64,000 bases of DNA from Cephalotus follicularis (lineage: Eukaryota; Streptophyta; Magnoliopsida; Oxalidales; Cephalotaceae): NCBI GenBank assembly GCA_001972305.1, contig BDDD01001598.1, positions 137,414-201,413 on the forward strand, given 5' to 3'. A model generated the notes under the pieces. That model had not been told where the DNA came from, did not search any database, and saw only the letters and a list, made by a program, of their open reading frames with translations. Positions 46,659-58,432 of the stretch are shown one piece after another. A program made the translations under genes and the position numbers. Positions within the stretch are counted from its first letter, which is position 1. The number at the start of each line of letters is the position of its first letter.

Positions 46659-49600
46659 TGTAATACCCCGTTTGTTTGTGTACATATTTTTGGGCTCTTA
46701 TTTCTGATTTGTTATATTGTTGGTCCATTTTAAATTTTTGGGCTTTTATGTTTTGGGCTATATAATACCAATTATGTTGCCTTTTGGATAATTGATAAAA
46801 TGTAATTATAGATAAGTATTATTTGTTGTTTAGTGTTTTAAATTGATTAAAATTAGTTTTAATATTAATAAGGTAAAAAGGGTGTTATTAAGAAACAAAT
46901 ATTGTATTTTGGTTTTAAAAGATAATTTCCTTATGTCTTCTTTCCCTCTCTCATACGTTTCTTCCTTCTTCCCTCCCAAAACCGATTTCTTCCTTCTTTC
47001 TGCCTACCAATCCCGAAGTTTATGCTTCATTTCCCTATTCTATCAGATTTTTTATTCTATTTCCTTATCCAGGCCAAAATTGCCTCTCCCTTTATGTTTA
47101 TGTATACTATTTGTCCATTGTTTTTGCCACCATCTTTTTCTTGCGCCTGGTAGCCGAACTTGCATAATTTGGAGCCTATTTTGTTCTTCCTTGAGTATCA
47201 ATCAGGTTTGTTCCTCTGCTATTATAGTTAGCTATTGGTTTTGTTTTTAATGTTATCCAGTCGCATGTTCATATAGGCTGCTAGTGTGTTTTGTTTTGTT
47301 CCCTACCATGTATGTTTTGCTATTGTTTCTGAGATTGTTAGCAAGTCCTAAGTTGCCTTGTAATGTTATAAAACAGGTTTTAATATAACAATTGGTGTTT
47401 GACAGAAATTTGGTAATGCAATTAAGTATACAATGAATTGGAAAATTGTCTCTATAAAGTATGATCACCAATTGCATGATTTTTCTGTTTATTTATGTTC
47501 ATGTGCATCTGTTATGACACACATAAGTCCCATGTAAATGATTAGGAACCTCTAGTAATGTGATAATCATGTTTTGACAGAAAATTGACATAGGTTTGTT
47601 AGAATTTTTCTGTTTTGTTGAGCAGAACAGTCGGCTATCCATTTAAACAGTCAGCTGTTTCGCTTGAGCAGTGGACTGCCTTGTAAAACAGTCAGCTGAT
47701 TTGCGTTGCACAATCGACTGGACCCCTGTCACAGTCGACTGGCTATAGCTTTGTTTGTGTAGTCGGATGGCCATGTGATACAGTCGACCGCCATGCCCTA
47801 AACAATCGACTGGATTTTGTTACATTCGGTTGGTTTTGTCCAGTAAATTTCTGGTTTCAAGTTTTGTCATTCGTTTGTCCTTCTAATGAATTGGGATATG
47901 TTTTAAACACTGTTTAATTTCTGTTTTGATATTCGGAAGTAGCTTTGATCCCTTATGTGTATGATGTTGTATCCTTTAGACTTTTGTGCTATGAGGAACA
48001 ATTAGAAATTTGTTGATCAATTCGTAAGTCATTTTCTTTGATCGCTTAAGATACGAATTTCAATCGTTATTTGGCTATCTAGTTTTATCGAACCAAAATC
48101 AATTTTGTTTTATGGTATATTCCTTTGTTTTATGAACTGGGTCATGTTTTATGGTTTTGATATGTTTAGAAATAAAGTTGGTATGATATTTTTGTGAAAA
48201 TGAATATTTTCTGGCTTTATAATTTTATTCTGAAATGTTTACGAAATGTTATGCAGTCGTCTCTTTATTTTGAAAATAAACAAGTTGATTTTCCGTTTAT
48301 GAAAGTATAATGATTTTGATAAGTAACATGACTTCTACTATCGAAGTGTGTTAAACGAACATGACTTTCACATTAGGAAGTGTGTTAACTTTGGATAAGG
48401 ATATACAGAGATATTTCCCACTTATGGGGCGTACCATAGGCATGTCGTAGGCTTGGCATGGGGACATGGCACTTCCGTAGCGGTGTGATTAGTCTACGAC
48501 GTCTCTCTATGTTATGAATAAATCCCATGATGTGGATTTATGGATCCGTTATGTATGATAGAGGCATATGGGTCGATCCTAGGATATGTTAAGGATTCAG
48601 ATTTTGGGGATTGATTGTGTAGTGCCATACACGTTTTTCTAGTCAGAGCATGTGGGCCTTGCAAACCCCTTGCACTTATGCATATGTGTATGTACTTTGG
48701 ATCTTTATAATGAGATTTCGGAATCGGATAAGTCTCTGTTATATGTTTTGGATCTCTACGGTGAGATTTCGGAATCGGATAAGTTTTGTTTTGAAATCTT
48801 TAACTCGGGTAATGTTAAAGAAATTTTGAATACTGTTTTGAAATTTAGACTTGGCTTTGAAACTTGGATTACGATTTGAAACTTGAATATTGCTTGAAAT
48901 TTTAATACTGCCTTTGGATATCGAATTGAAAATTTGTCAAACGTTTTGAAATGCGAATATTGGTTTTGGAATTGATAGAATTGTTTATCTAACTACTTTT
49001 CTTCGTTTTCTGAAATAATGTTAAATTATTTTTATACATGAGTTATATGCTATTTAAAAGTTCAGGTAATTTCTATTGTTTATAGTATCGTTTTATGTTT
49101 TATGATTCTATATCCGTACTGAGGTTTGCTCAGCCTCGTTTTTGTTTCCATGCGGTAGGTATTCTGGGACAGCATCCGGGAAACGTATGATGAGTGATGT
49201 TGTCACACCCCGTTCCCATAACAACAATAAAAGTGGTGGCAATCAACATATAAATCCGGCTTATGCAATTTACCATAAATTTAAAACTTTCTATATCCAT
49301 TAACAACTTGCGGAAGCATTTAAATATAAGCTGAATTATAACGTAACATGCATCCCATACTACATGCTATAACAATAAACATCATCAAGGTTAAATGCCC
49401 ACAAACAGAGCGTGAACAATATACATCAATACATCGATTCATTTATTACAGATCCGAAAACATTTCTCAAAAGTAAACAACATAAAACTTCACTTTGCTC
49501 CTCGGAGCCCAACGGTAACCAACGGCTGCATCAACTTGAAACACACTGAAGTTGTAGGGGGTTAGCCTTTGTCCTCACTCGGCAAAGCCATAAAAGCCAT

Positions 49601-49666
49601 CCAGGGTCAAGGATAAAACATGTCATGACATGAATGCACAATGGTGCAGTACATACTATATCTCGA

Positions 49667-49705
<39 letters not shown>

Positions 49706-52546
49706 GCCACAACCACAAGGTCACAGCCCACGATGTGACCAGAGCACATCAACACACTACACGGTTTACAATATCACAACAGCACAAGTAGTCAACTATG
49801 TCTCAGGTCTCTAAGGACCCATCACTTCTCAATAACAATCAGCCACGTCCCACAGGACAACACTATACTCAATCAGGCATGTCATAGCAGACAATCAATA
49901 CACTCAATACAAACAATTGTTCCCGTTACTAGCACGACGACGAGTCACAACACTCAGAACACACTACGATGCAAGCACGGCGGCAAGTACCAACACTTCC
50001 CCGCTAACGGCAACACTCACGATACTAGCACGGCGGCTTAGTACCAACATTACCCCGCTAGCGGCAACACTCAATCACAATCAATACTATAACATCCACG
50101 TTACTAGCACGGCGGCTAAGTAACAACAATCAATACACGGTAAACGATACTAGCACGGCGGCTAAGTACCAACACTCAACACAATCACGGTAACAATGCA
50201 ATCACAACACACACAAAACCACTCAAGTAATTTATAAAATAAATACTTGATCAAACATCTCGTTCAAAACATTGCAGTTCGTTTCCAAAACGTTTAAAAG
50301 TATAAATACTTACAACATATATATATTTGTCAAAAATATATATATAACACTCCATTTCCCAAGTAAATTATGCTTCATAAAATACTTGCAACAATACGTT
50401 TCCCTTTAAACATTTCAAGTAATTTATAGATATAAATACTTGCAACATATATATTTGTCGAAATATATATAACATTCCTCTACCCGAAAACTCAAGTATC
50501 AAAGTACTTGGAACCATACACTTTCCGTAAAACCCGGTTATTTGAACTACATTCAAATACCTCAAAAATACGCATTTCGTATAACAGTTTCGTAATCCCT
50601 TGAAATCCACTTTCGCAATCCTTTTGGAAAAACATACATTTCCATACAAATGATTTTAATAAACCATTCCATTAACCAAACACATTTTCACAAGGTTTTG
50701 GAAGCCATTTTCACAATCTTTCGAGAATATATATATTTCTCAAAACGTACATTTCGCATAAAGTAATGATTTATATAAATCATGTTTCCACTTCCAAAAG
50801 GGGGTAAAACGCTTCACAATCATCAATAACCAAATCACAATACAGTTTATCATGGCACAAGATGCACACATATGCTCACAATGCAAAATAGCCCCAAACA
50901 GTCGGCTGTCTCTCACTGACAGTCGGTTGTTCTCCTTCAATAGTCGGTTGTCTCCCACTTGGCAATCGGCTGTCCTTAACCAACAGTCGGCTGCCCTCCT
51001 TGGCAGTCGGCTGTCCTTAACCAATAGTCGGCTGCCCTCCTTGGCAGTCAGCTGTCCCACACTCAGTAGTCGGCTACCCTCCTTGGCAGTCGGCTGATCC
51101 ATACACATTCCTTGTCGCCACTTGTCCCAGCATGCCACCTCAGCAAGCCCGGGTAGAGTGACACGTGGACAGTCGTCTGTTGCCCAAAACAGTCGGCTGT
51201 ACCACCCACAGTCGGCTGCCTTCCTCTGGAAGCCGGATACTCAATCAGCAGGAAGCAACCTGCAACACCAGGCACGAACAGTCGACTGGCTCCAATGCAC
51301 AGTCGACTGTTCTTCATGGGTAGTCGGTTATTCCTCACCGAACAGTCGACTGCTAGCCTTGGACAGTCGGCTGTCCTCTCTGGACAGTCGACTGCCCCTA
51401 CGGGCAGTGCCCAAAAATAGCAGAAATCACACATACTCAATCCACTTTAAACCACTCAAACCACAAAGCACTATCACCATAATAAACATTCATGCTTTAT
51501 CACAGTAAAACACATGCATTTCACTCATGAACATTATCATAAATGACTTTAAATCACAATTATAGCTTTCCCCTACCTTAGAACTCCAAGTTAGGAGTTG
51601 TAATCCACCTCTTTAAGTCCTGGATCCGAGGTCCTTGCACTCCCAAGCTAGTCCTGTAGCCCCACTGGTCTGATTCCTCCATTGTCCGAGCCTCCAAGTC
51701 CACGGTTCAACACGAAGCTCCGTATATCCACAACACACACACTTTCACTCCATTTTCTCTACTCCCAAACACTCTTGAATCCACTGAGAAAGATGGAGAT
51801 TTTGAAAAGGGAAGCTTGTGTTTTTAAGAGAGGAACCCGGCCCCTCTCTCTGTCATATGCCCAAATAAGCCAAAACTCCCACTTTTATCACCTCAAGACT
51901 GACAGCATATGGGCTGTCTGGCGCCGGCAGTCGACTGCCGTGACTTGGCAGTCGACTGTTTCTGCCAACACCCACACCAGTCGGCTGCTTCCTCACAGCA
52001 GGTGGCTGCTGCCTTCACCAGGGGAGTCCAGTCGGCTGCCTCCCTGTGGCAGTCGGCTGCCCCCAGTACAAAAACACACTAACACACTTCCCCTTGCAAC
52101 TTCCAACACACCAAAGGGGAAAAACACAATTCTCATTAACTCAACGTGTAAAATTACATTAAAAATGTCACATTACACGTTAACGAAAACCCCGGGCGTT
52201 ACAGATGTCCACCATGTATGTGGATCATCTAGGAGTGTGATACTGCTATGTTTCTGTTAGTATTAGTTTATGAGTTATAAGTATTTTTTTTTTGATTTAT
52301 TATTTCAGTATTTGACTTAGGGATTATGTTTCATAATTTGGCGTATGTTTATGTTTTCAGTTTATGAATAAAGTTTTAGACTATGTCTTAGATTTTGAAT
52401 GTTATGTTTAGACCATCACGCATTTGAATAAAAGATAAACTAAAAATTTGATATAAGGAATAAAATTGAGCCTTGATATATGTATACGTTATGTTCAGTT
52501 TTGGATTAGGAAACTGTAACGACTCCCGCTGTTCGGGGGTGTTACA
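46659..52546 (+). repeat. 3' LTR of element B, split by solo LTR E2
   Basis: Pieces 46659-49200 and 52209-52546 together match the 5' LTR (8219-11083); about 2.88 kb without E2. CAGTCGRCTG cluster at 47628-47832; cttatggggcgtaccatagg hairpin at 48421-48440. Ends ...ggggtgttaca, then the ctatc target copy. Confidence 0.88.
49201..52203 (-). repeat. Solo LTR E2 (same family as E1)
   Basis: A 3003-base LTR flanked by gatgt (49196-49200) repeated exactly at 52204-52208. The site is continuous in the 5' LTR of B near 10740 (gatgagtgatgtccaccatg). On the minus strand it begins TGTAACGCCCGG and ends GGGGTGTGACA. CAGTCGRCTG clusters lie at 50899-51394 and 51928-52059. A (tg)n(ta)n microsatellite at about 49668-49705 is longer than in E1. 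No internal region remains, as after recombination between two LTRs. Confidence 0.88.
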
Positions 52547-52551
52547 CTATC

Positions 52552-53690
52552 ACTTTGCCATATTGCATAAGAACGTAACCAAACCCCTTTCCAGAAGCAT
52601 CGTTGTATACAACAAAGTCTTCGTTCCCATTTGGTAAGGCTAGAACAGGAGCGGAAAACAATCTATTTTTCAACTCTTGAAAACTTCTTTCACAATCACT
52701 ATCCCACACAAAAGCAGCATTCTTTCGTGTCAATGTGCAGCAATCTGGGAAAATCCCTCAACAAACCGACGATAATACCCTGCTAAACCCAAGAAGCTGC
52801 GAACTTCAGAAGCATTCGTCGGTTGTTTCCAATCTTTCATTGCCTCTATCTTCTACGGATCCATGGATGAACCGTCACCAGAAACAATATGCCCAAGAAA
52901 AGCAACCTCCGATAGCCAAAACTCGCACTTATCGAATTTGGCAGACAATCGATGATCCCTCAATCTCTGCAATACAATGTAGAGGTGCTAGGCATGCTAC
53001 TCATCGGTCCTGGAATAGACCAAGACGTCGTCAAAGAAAACCACAATAAACTGATCCAAATATTGTCTGAACACGTGGTTCATGAGGAATGGCCATATCG
53101 CGATCTGAAAGCAGTCTTCGGAATATCCTCCGGTCTAACTTTCAGCTGGTGGTAGCCCGATCTCAAGTCGAGCTTAGAAAACACTGTCGCTCTTCTAAGC
53201 TAATCGAATAGCTCATCAATGTGCGGGAGAGGGTACTTATTCTTCACTGTAACTTTATTGAGCTGTCGATAGTCAATACACATACGGAGCGATCCATCTT
53301 TCTTCTTGACAAAAAGAATAGGTGCTCCCTAGGGTGAAGCTATAGGTCTTATAAAACCTTTGTCTAGAAGATTCTGTAACTGTATCTATAACTCTTTCAA
53401 TTCTATCGGTGCCATTCGGTACGGTACTCAAGAAATCGGTGCAGTTCCTGGTATCAAGTCAATCACAAATTAAATCTCTCGGTCAGGTGGTAAATAAGTC
53501 AAATCTTGAGGAAAAACATCTCTGAACTCGCAAACCACTGGGATATCTTCCAGTGCCGGCCGCCATCTATCTGTATCGAGCACATGTGCCAGAAACCCCT
53601 AGCATCCCTGTCGTAACAATATGTCCGTATGCAAAGCCGAGATCATTGAAACAAACAATGGCTCTAAGGCGCCTAGAAATCAGAAAGGTA
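52552..53690 (-). pseudogene. rt: Reverse transcriptase and RNase H start, element A
   Basis: The minus strand encodes RT blocks, seen in part: [13 protein letters not shown] and MCIDYRQLN (near 53260-53325). At the left, AFVWDSDCERSFQELKNRLFSAPVLALPNG and DASGKGFGYVLMQYGKVI (52552-52733) are the RT-RNase H junction. The RNase H frame then meets the right target copy of element B and resumes at 8213. Fossil with several breaks. Confidence 0.8.
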
Positions 53691-53691
53691 G

Positions 53692-54132
53692 TCATCCCGG
53701 AGGACTAAAAACCACTACTTTCCGATGACAATCCACATGAGCAAAGCTAGCAGAAAACCAATCCATGACCAGAATCACATCTAGGCTATCCATCGATAAA
53801 ACAATAAGATCCGCTAACAAGCAACGATCGTCAATCTCTACAATACAATCTCTACACACTCGATCAGTGGTCGCTGACTCACCGAGAGGTATGGATACAT
53901 CCATCAAAAAAGGAAGGTACTCAAGTCTTAAACCAATATGGGAGACAAAATGTAATGCAATCAATGAATGAGATGAACCCGGATCAAGAAAGACCCATGC
54001 TGGAAGCTGAAAGAGTCGAATGGTACCTCCGATCACAACATCAGACCCTGCTGCAGCACTTAGTTCCATACAAAAAACTCTAGCCTGAACTGTCGAAGCA
54101 AGATTCATAGGCTGTTTCCCCTTAGACTGCAA
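53692..54132 (-). pseudogene. pro: Protease, element A
   Basis: A 146-codon frame with WVFLDPGSSHSLIALHFVSHIGL and LADLIVLSMDSLDVILVMDW, the two conserved blocks of Gypsy protease. It is most like the protease of element F. Gag knuckles lie just upstream on the same strand. The enzyme would mature the polyprotein. Confidence 0.85.
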
Positions 54133-54171
54133 AGTCCCACAGGAAGAATACGGTACACTGGTAGTCGATCC

Positions 54172-54995
54172 CTGTTGGGGCGGTGACCGCTATGTCTGAT
54201 CCGATTCTCTCGGACGGGAATTTCGTGAACAATCTCTAGCAATGTGGTCAGAACCACTACAAGCCAAGCAATGGCCTAAGAACCATCTACAATTCTCAGA
54301 AGTATGATTGGTCTTCTGACAATGCACATAAGGAACCGTAGCACTCTGATTACCACTCCCAGAAAATCTGGAGGGTGTACCCTGACTAGGTTCTAAAGAT
54401 CAGCCTCCTCGACGTGTGTTCCTCGATCTGCCTCTCCTCCAAGAATGGGACGGATTCCCGCTATCCTGATTGCTACCATGAGAACCAGGTGAGGGGCTAC
54501 TATCAGTCTTCTATGATTTAGCACTGCCACTGTCACTACCACTCTGCCAAGAAGAAGGATTAGCCCCGGTGTGGGCTATATCTCTCATCAATTTGGATTC
54601 AACTGCAATATCCTCAAGCTGCATAGCTCGGGAAGAAATATCCGATATGGACGTCAATCCAACTAGTTCATTCATTCGATTGGTCAATCAGTCATTTGGT
54701 TCAATTACTATCCGCTTGAAAACAACCCATAACAATACAATACGTTCGATAACAATACGATGCGATCGTTGACAATACGATACGTTCAAGAGTGATTCAA
54801 TCTATAAAAATACACTGGCCATCCATACTCCATTCAGACAACAAAGGTGATCAGATACAATCTCCTTCAATTCCAATATCAATCTCTTTTCCAAAATAAA
54901 CAATAGCTTGAAAGATAAGAACCTACATCATGCAAATCCATTCAATCCATCTCTATCGACGCATTAATATGTTTTGCTTGCAGGCCAACCAATGT
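54172..54995 (-). pseudogene. gag: gag with two zinc knuckles (remnant), element A
   Basis: Near 54225-54330 the minus strand encodes HCQKTNHTSENCRW and CLACSGSDHIARDC, two tandem CCHC-type knuckles as in F and G. A Ser/Gly/Arg-rich stretch (about 54360-54560) precedes them. The N-terminal gag core is short and poorly preserved. Fossil. Confidence 0.65.
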
Positions 54996-55009
54996 GTTTG
55001 ATACCATTC
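54996..55009 (-). other. Primer binding site of element A, tRNA-Met type
   Basis: On the minus strand, gaatggtatcaaac follows the ...GGGGTGTTACA LTR end. Confidence 0.75.
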
Positions 55010-57462
55010 TGTAACACCCCGCGTCCGGACGACAGACACGTGACATTACTCTCAATCCAATTACAATACAATGGGTGGGACTAGCAATATAAAAATGCAG
55101 AAAACTAAAAACGTTATAAACATGTCATTGTGCGGAAGATACAATAAAATATTCCGTTGCGATACCATACAATACTATTTTGTTACAATACTATGCCAGA
55201 CATCTGATTACAATACATCTATCAATCTCTTCAATACAATATTACAAGATGAACTCTATCAGATCCAAAATGTTGATGTGGTCGCACGAAACTTCAATTC
55301 TTCTATCCGCTGCTACCTGCTGCCCTACCTATGCCGAACACAAAAACTACAACACAACCCCACCCTGAAGGATAGGGTTAGCCACAAGGCTAAGAAGAAA
55401 CCCCATGCAGCATGTATGCATGTACAATGTGCAATATAGGTGATAATGTATGCAATATAAATGTGCAGTGTACAATATCAATGCATGATATGGTAAATGC
55501 ATGAATACAATTGGCGATCTGACTATCCATATGACACTGGCCCATAACAGAGCATATGAATAGGATTTATAACAATCAATCAATAGCAGGCACTTAGTGG
55601 TGGTGTATAAAACACCCAATAAATAAATCAATCAATATCCTATAGAGCGTGCGACCTCTAGTCAATACAATGTCAGTCAATGGAAATGATCAATCCCACG
55701 GAAGGTAGTCCTTTAAAAAGGGTGGGAGATCTATCTACTGTTCTCAGACTGATCAAGTTTGGAACTCGTAGCTCTTCCAGCCTATGGCTGGGTAAATACA
55801 GTCTCGATGAGCTATAGCCATAGGGGAGCTACTAAATCTTTAGGGAGCTACAGCCCTCCGGGAGCATCAATCGTCAGTCAGTAACAATATTGATGTGCTA
55901 CAGCCATGGGGAGCTACTAAACCGTTACGGAGCTACGACCCTCCGGGAGCATCAATCGGTAAACTCGACCGTAAAGGGGCAGTCAATACAATAAATGAGA
56001 TGATCGATGAAATAGGTGGACAGAGTTGACAGCCTAATATGCCGATACGAATCATAAGGTCATTGTATAGGATTCATACAATACAATCTATCTATCAATA
56101 CAATGTCAATAAGGGGTGATGTCTAATGACGACACTTATGACTCAAGCAAGCAATCAATCAATCAATAGCCAATAGGCGGTGACAATCAAATAACGAGAT
56201 AGGAAAGAACATCTATCCGGTCAAAGAAAGTCACTGGGTCATCGCCTATGGCTCAAGTTGTCACTTTATCAATTTATCAATTCAATATTTGAAAACCATG
56301 TAAAACTATGTTTCAAATGCTCGACTACCTCAAGGGAGGCTCCTGTCAAGCAGAAATGTGAAAAGAAGTTGAAAATCAGCTTTATTGTAGCTAAAAACTC
56401 CTTTCAACCCGTTAAACGTCGATGTCCTTGGCGAAAGACGTCAACGCTTAACTGGGTGTACCTATAAAACGGTGGAAAGATATCGATGTCTTCAAAAGAC
56501 AACGATGTCTTTCTCTGTCTGTATAGAGATCTGGCCAAAGACGTTGATGTCTTTGAACGAAGACGTCGACGTGATTCAATAAAAGTAGCATGGGAATGCG
56601 CATCGATGTCTTTCTGAGGGTGAAGACATATGAAAGCAAAGTCGTCGTTGTCCTTCAAATACGTCGATGTCTTTGCTGCGGAAGCAAAGATGTAGCACTC
56701 TGAAGTGAAATACATCGATGTCCATGGGCTAGGGATCGATGTCTTTGCAGGGCAGGGTCGATTTTTATGCAGAAAAAGCAGCCAATCTCAAGTCAAAATC
56801 CAATTTAAAGCCATTCTTTTAAGACTAAGGGTTAAAATCAATCATTTAAGGTTAGTAAAACTTGTTACAACCTTCAAATTCAGTTTAAATCCTTCTAAAT
56901 CGGTTAGATCGAGGAAATCTATAAAAACACTAGTTTTTCAATTATATACAATACAATCACTCAATCATTCAATTCAATCATTCAATCAATCAAGCAGTAG
57001 GAAATTCAAGTAAAGAAGTCCTACCTATAACCAAAGCTTCAAAAGTTGAGCTTCCAATCAATCGATCGGTAGGAATCACCCAAGAATCCGCTACTTTCTT
57101 GTTCAATCGGCAAGCCGTAACTTGCCATCGCTATCCTTGTTGATGGAGATGCAATCTGGGGCTGCTTGGAAGATGGGGGGAGGCTTGTCAGCTAGAGACA
57201 GAGAGGGAGAAGGATAGAGATAGGGAGAAGAATGAGAATATGAGAGAATGAGAGTAAGAATTGACTTATGTAGTCAATTCGGTCAATTCTTCGAAACTCA
57301 GCCCAAAATCCTGACTATACATGCATATAATCAAGACAATAACAATAGGTCTAGGAATACCTCATATCAAAATAGTACAATATAGTTCAATATGATACAA
57401 TACGGTACAGTATATGCATGAAAAGTGTTCAACAGTATAGAAAGGGAATTCGGGTCGTTACA
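55010..57462 (-). repeat. 5' LTR of element A
   Basis: A 2453-base LTR. On the minus strand it begins TGTAACGACCCG and ends GGGGTGTTACA. It matches 4444-6415 from about 55612 on. The TCGA-palindrome cluster is at 56417-56743, shorter than in the other LTR. Right flank is Copia gag sequence. Confidence 0.88.
56417..56743. repeat. Cluster of TCGA-centred palindromes, element A 5' LTR
   Basis: About nine or ten copies of variants of GACATCGATGTC/GACGTCGACGTC, mostly 20-50 bases apart, e.g. cgtcgatgtc at 56417 and gacgtcgacgt at about 56562. Confidence 0.8.
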
Positions 57463-57469
57463 AAAAGAA

Positions 57470-58189
57470 AGCCTTCCTTGCAACTTGGGAAGATACTAAA
57501 GACTCAAGCTCCGATGAGGAGACACAAGAAGAAGTTGCACAGTTGGCTTGATGGCCATAGAGGAGGAGGAAGACAATGTAGAGGTAAGCTATGACGAACA
57601 CATAGTAATAGTAGAAAAATATAGTTTTATTATTTCTTCCTCAAAGAGAAAGGTCAAACTCTTAAATATTGAAAACATGACATTAAAAATGACCACTCCT
57701 TCTGTGGTTAATGAAGATGAATCCAAAGAGGATTAAGTGCATATATTAGAGAAGGAGAATGAAAGTCTTAAAATTGAGGTAGATGCTTTAAAGAAAACAT
57801 TTTCTAGTTTTTCTAATTGTGGAAATAAGTTAGAAAAACTTTTGGGTATGCAAAGATGTGTGTTTGACAAAGACGGGTTAGGCTATGATTAAATGAATAA
57901 TGTCTAACATTATCAAAACTTGTTTGAGAGAAAGAAAAAGATTGAAAAAGATGAATTTGAAAAAGAAGTTATTAAGAAGAAAAATGCTAATGTCACTTGT
58001 AACTACTGTGGTAAAAATGGATATATTTCATCATCTTGTTTTTATAAGAAAAATGCTTTGTCTAGTTAAAAATTTTTTAGAATTAAGACAGTTTGGGTTC
58101 CAAAAGGAACCATTGTTTCTAACACTCAAGAAAATAAAACTTGTAGGGTACCTCAAACAAAACTTTGAAATTGTTTTTTGTAAATATGC
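57470..58189 (+). pseudogene. gag: gag C-terminal part with zinc knuckle, element H
   Basis: KAFLATWEDTKDSSSDEETQ near the left edge is followed by an acidic stretch (57548-57736) and a coiled-coil like Lys/Glu-rich region. A CNYCGKNGYISSSC knuckle lies near 57998-58040, and VWVPKGT near 58095. Frames shift within the stretch, as usual in old copies. Confidence 0.7.
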
Positions 58190-58432
58190 TTGAAGGCATT
58201 GTCCAAGAAGACACAATGGTACTCGGATAGTGGATGTTCAAAGCATATGATCGGTGACAAGAGCATATTTGTCACTTTAAAACCAAAGCAAGGAGGAGAT
58301 GTCACTTTTGGAGACAATGCTAAAGCTAAAATCATGGGATTTGGCTCCATAGGTATGAACATACATCCATCTCTAATGTTTTATATATTGATGGACTCAA
58401 ACACAATCATTGAGCATAAGCCAGTCATGTGA
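58190..58432 (+). pseudogene. pro: Copia protease, element H
   Basis: WYSDSGCSKHMIGDKSIFVTL contains the D-S-G active-site triad. GGDVTFGDNAKAKIMGFGSIG is the second conserved block. In Copia, protease comes between gag and integrase, and integrase follows at 58410. Confidence 0.8.

Larger units (their letters stand above)
8219..52546 (+). mobile_element. Element B: Gypsy LTR retrotransposon carrying only gag, split by element C
   Basis: The 5' LTR is 8219-11083. The internal parts are 11084-12168 and 46285-46658, and the 3' LTR is 46659-52546 with a solo LTR inside it. The internal region holds a tRNA-Met type primer site, gag, a zinc knuckle, the gacgaaatct word and a purine tract. No reverse transcriptase or integrase is visible, so it looks like a non-autonomous derivative. 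Gag closely resembles that of element D, so the two belong to related chromovirus (Tekay/Del-like) families. The LTRs are about 5% different by eye. It is a fossil inside the RNase H of element A. Confidence 0.85.
4444..57462 (-). mobile_element. Element A: Gypsy LTR retrotransposon, minus strand, split by nested insertions
   Basis: The 5' LTR is at 55010-57462 and the 3' LTR at 4444-6415. The internal region lies in two pieces, 52552-55009 and 6416-8218, separated by element B. Reading right to left the parts are LTR, tRNA-Met type primer site, gag with two zinc knuckles, protease, reverse transcriptase, RNase H, integrase, a chromodomain-like tail, purine tract and LTR. RNase H coding stops at 52552 and continues at about 8213, which shows that B entered here. 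The two LTRs are roughly 10% different by eye, so A is among the oldest elements. Its right edge abuts Copia gag sequence (H). It is a broken chromovirus-like fossil with many breaks; Tekay/Del affinity is likely but not proven. Confidence 0.85.

Noticed and set aside
46843-47250. A 135-codon frame in the 3' LTR of B
   Set aside because: The partner LTR (8403-8810) does not keep the frame; low-complexity composition.
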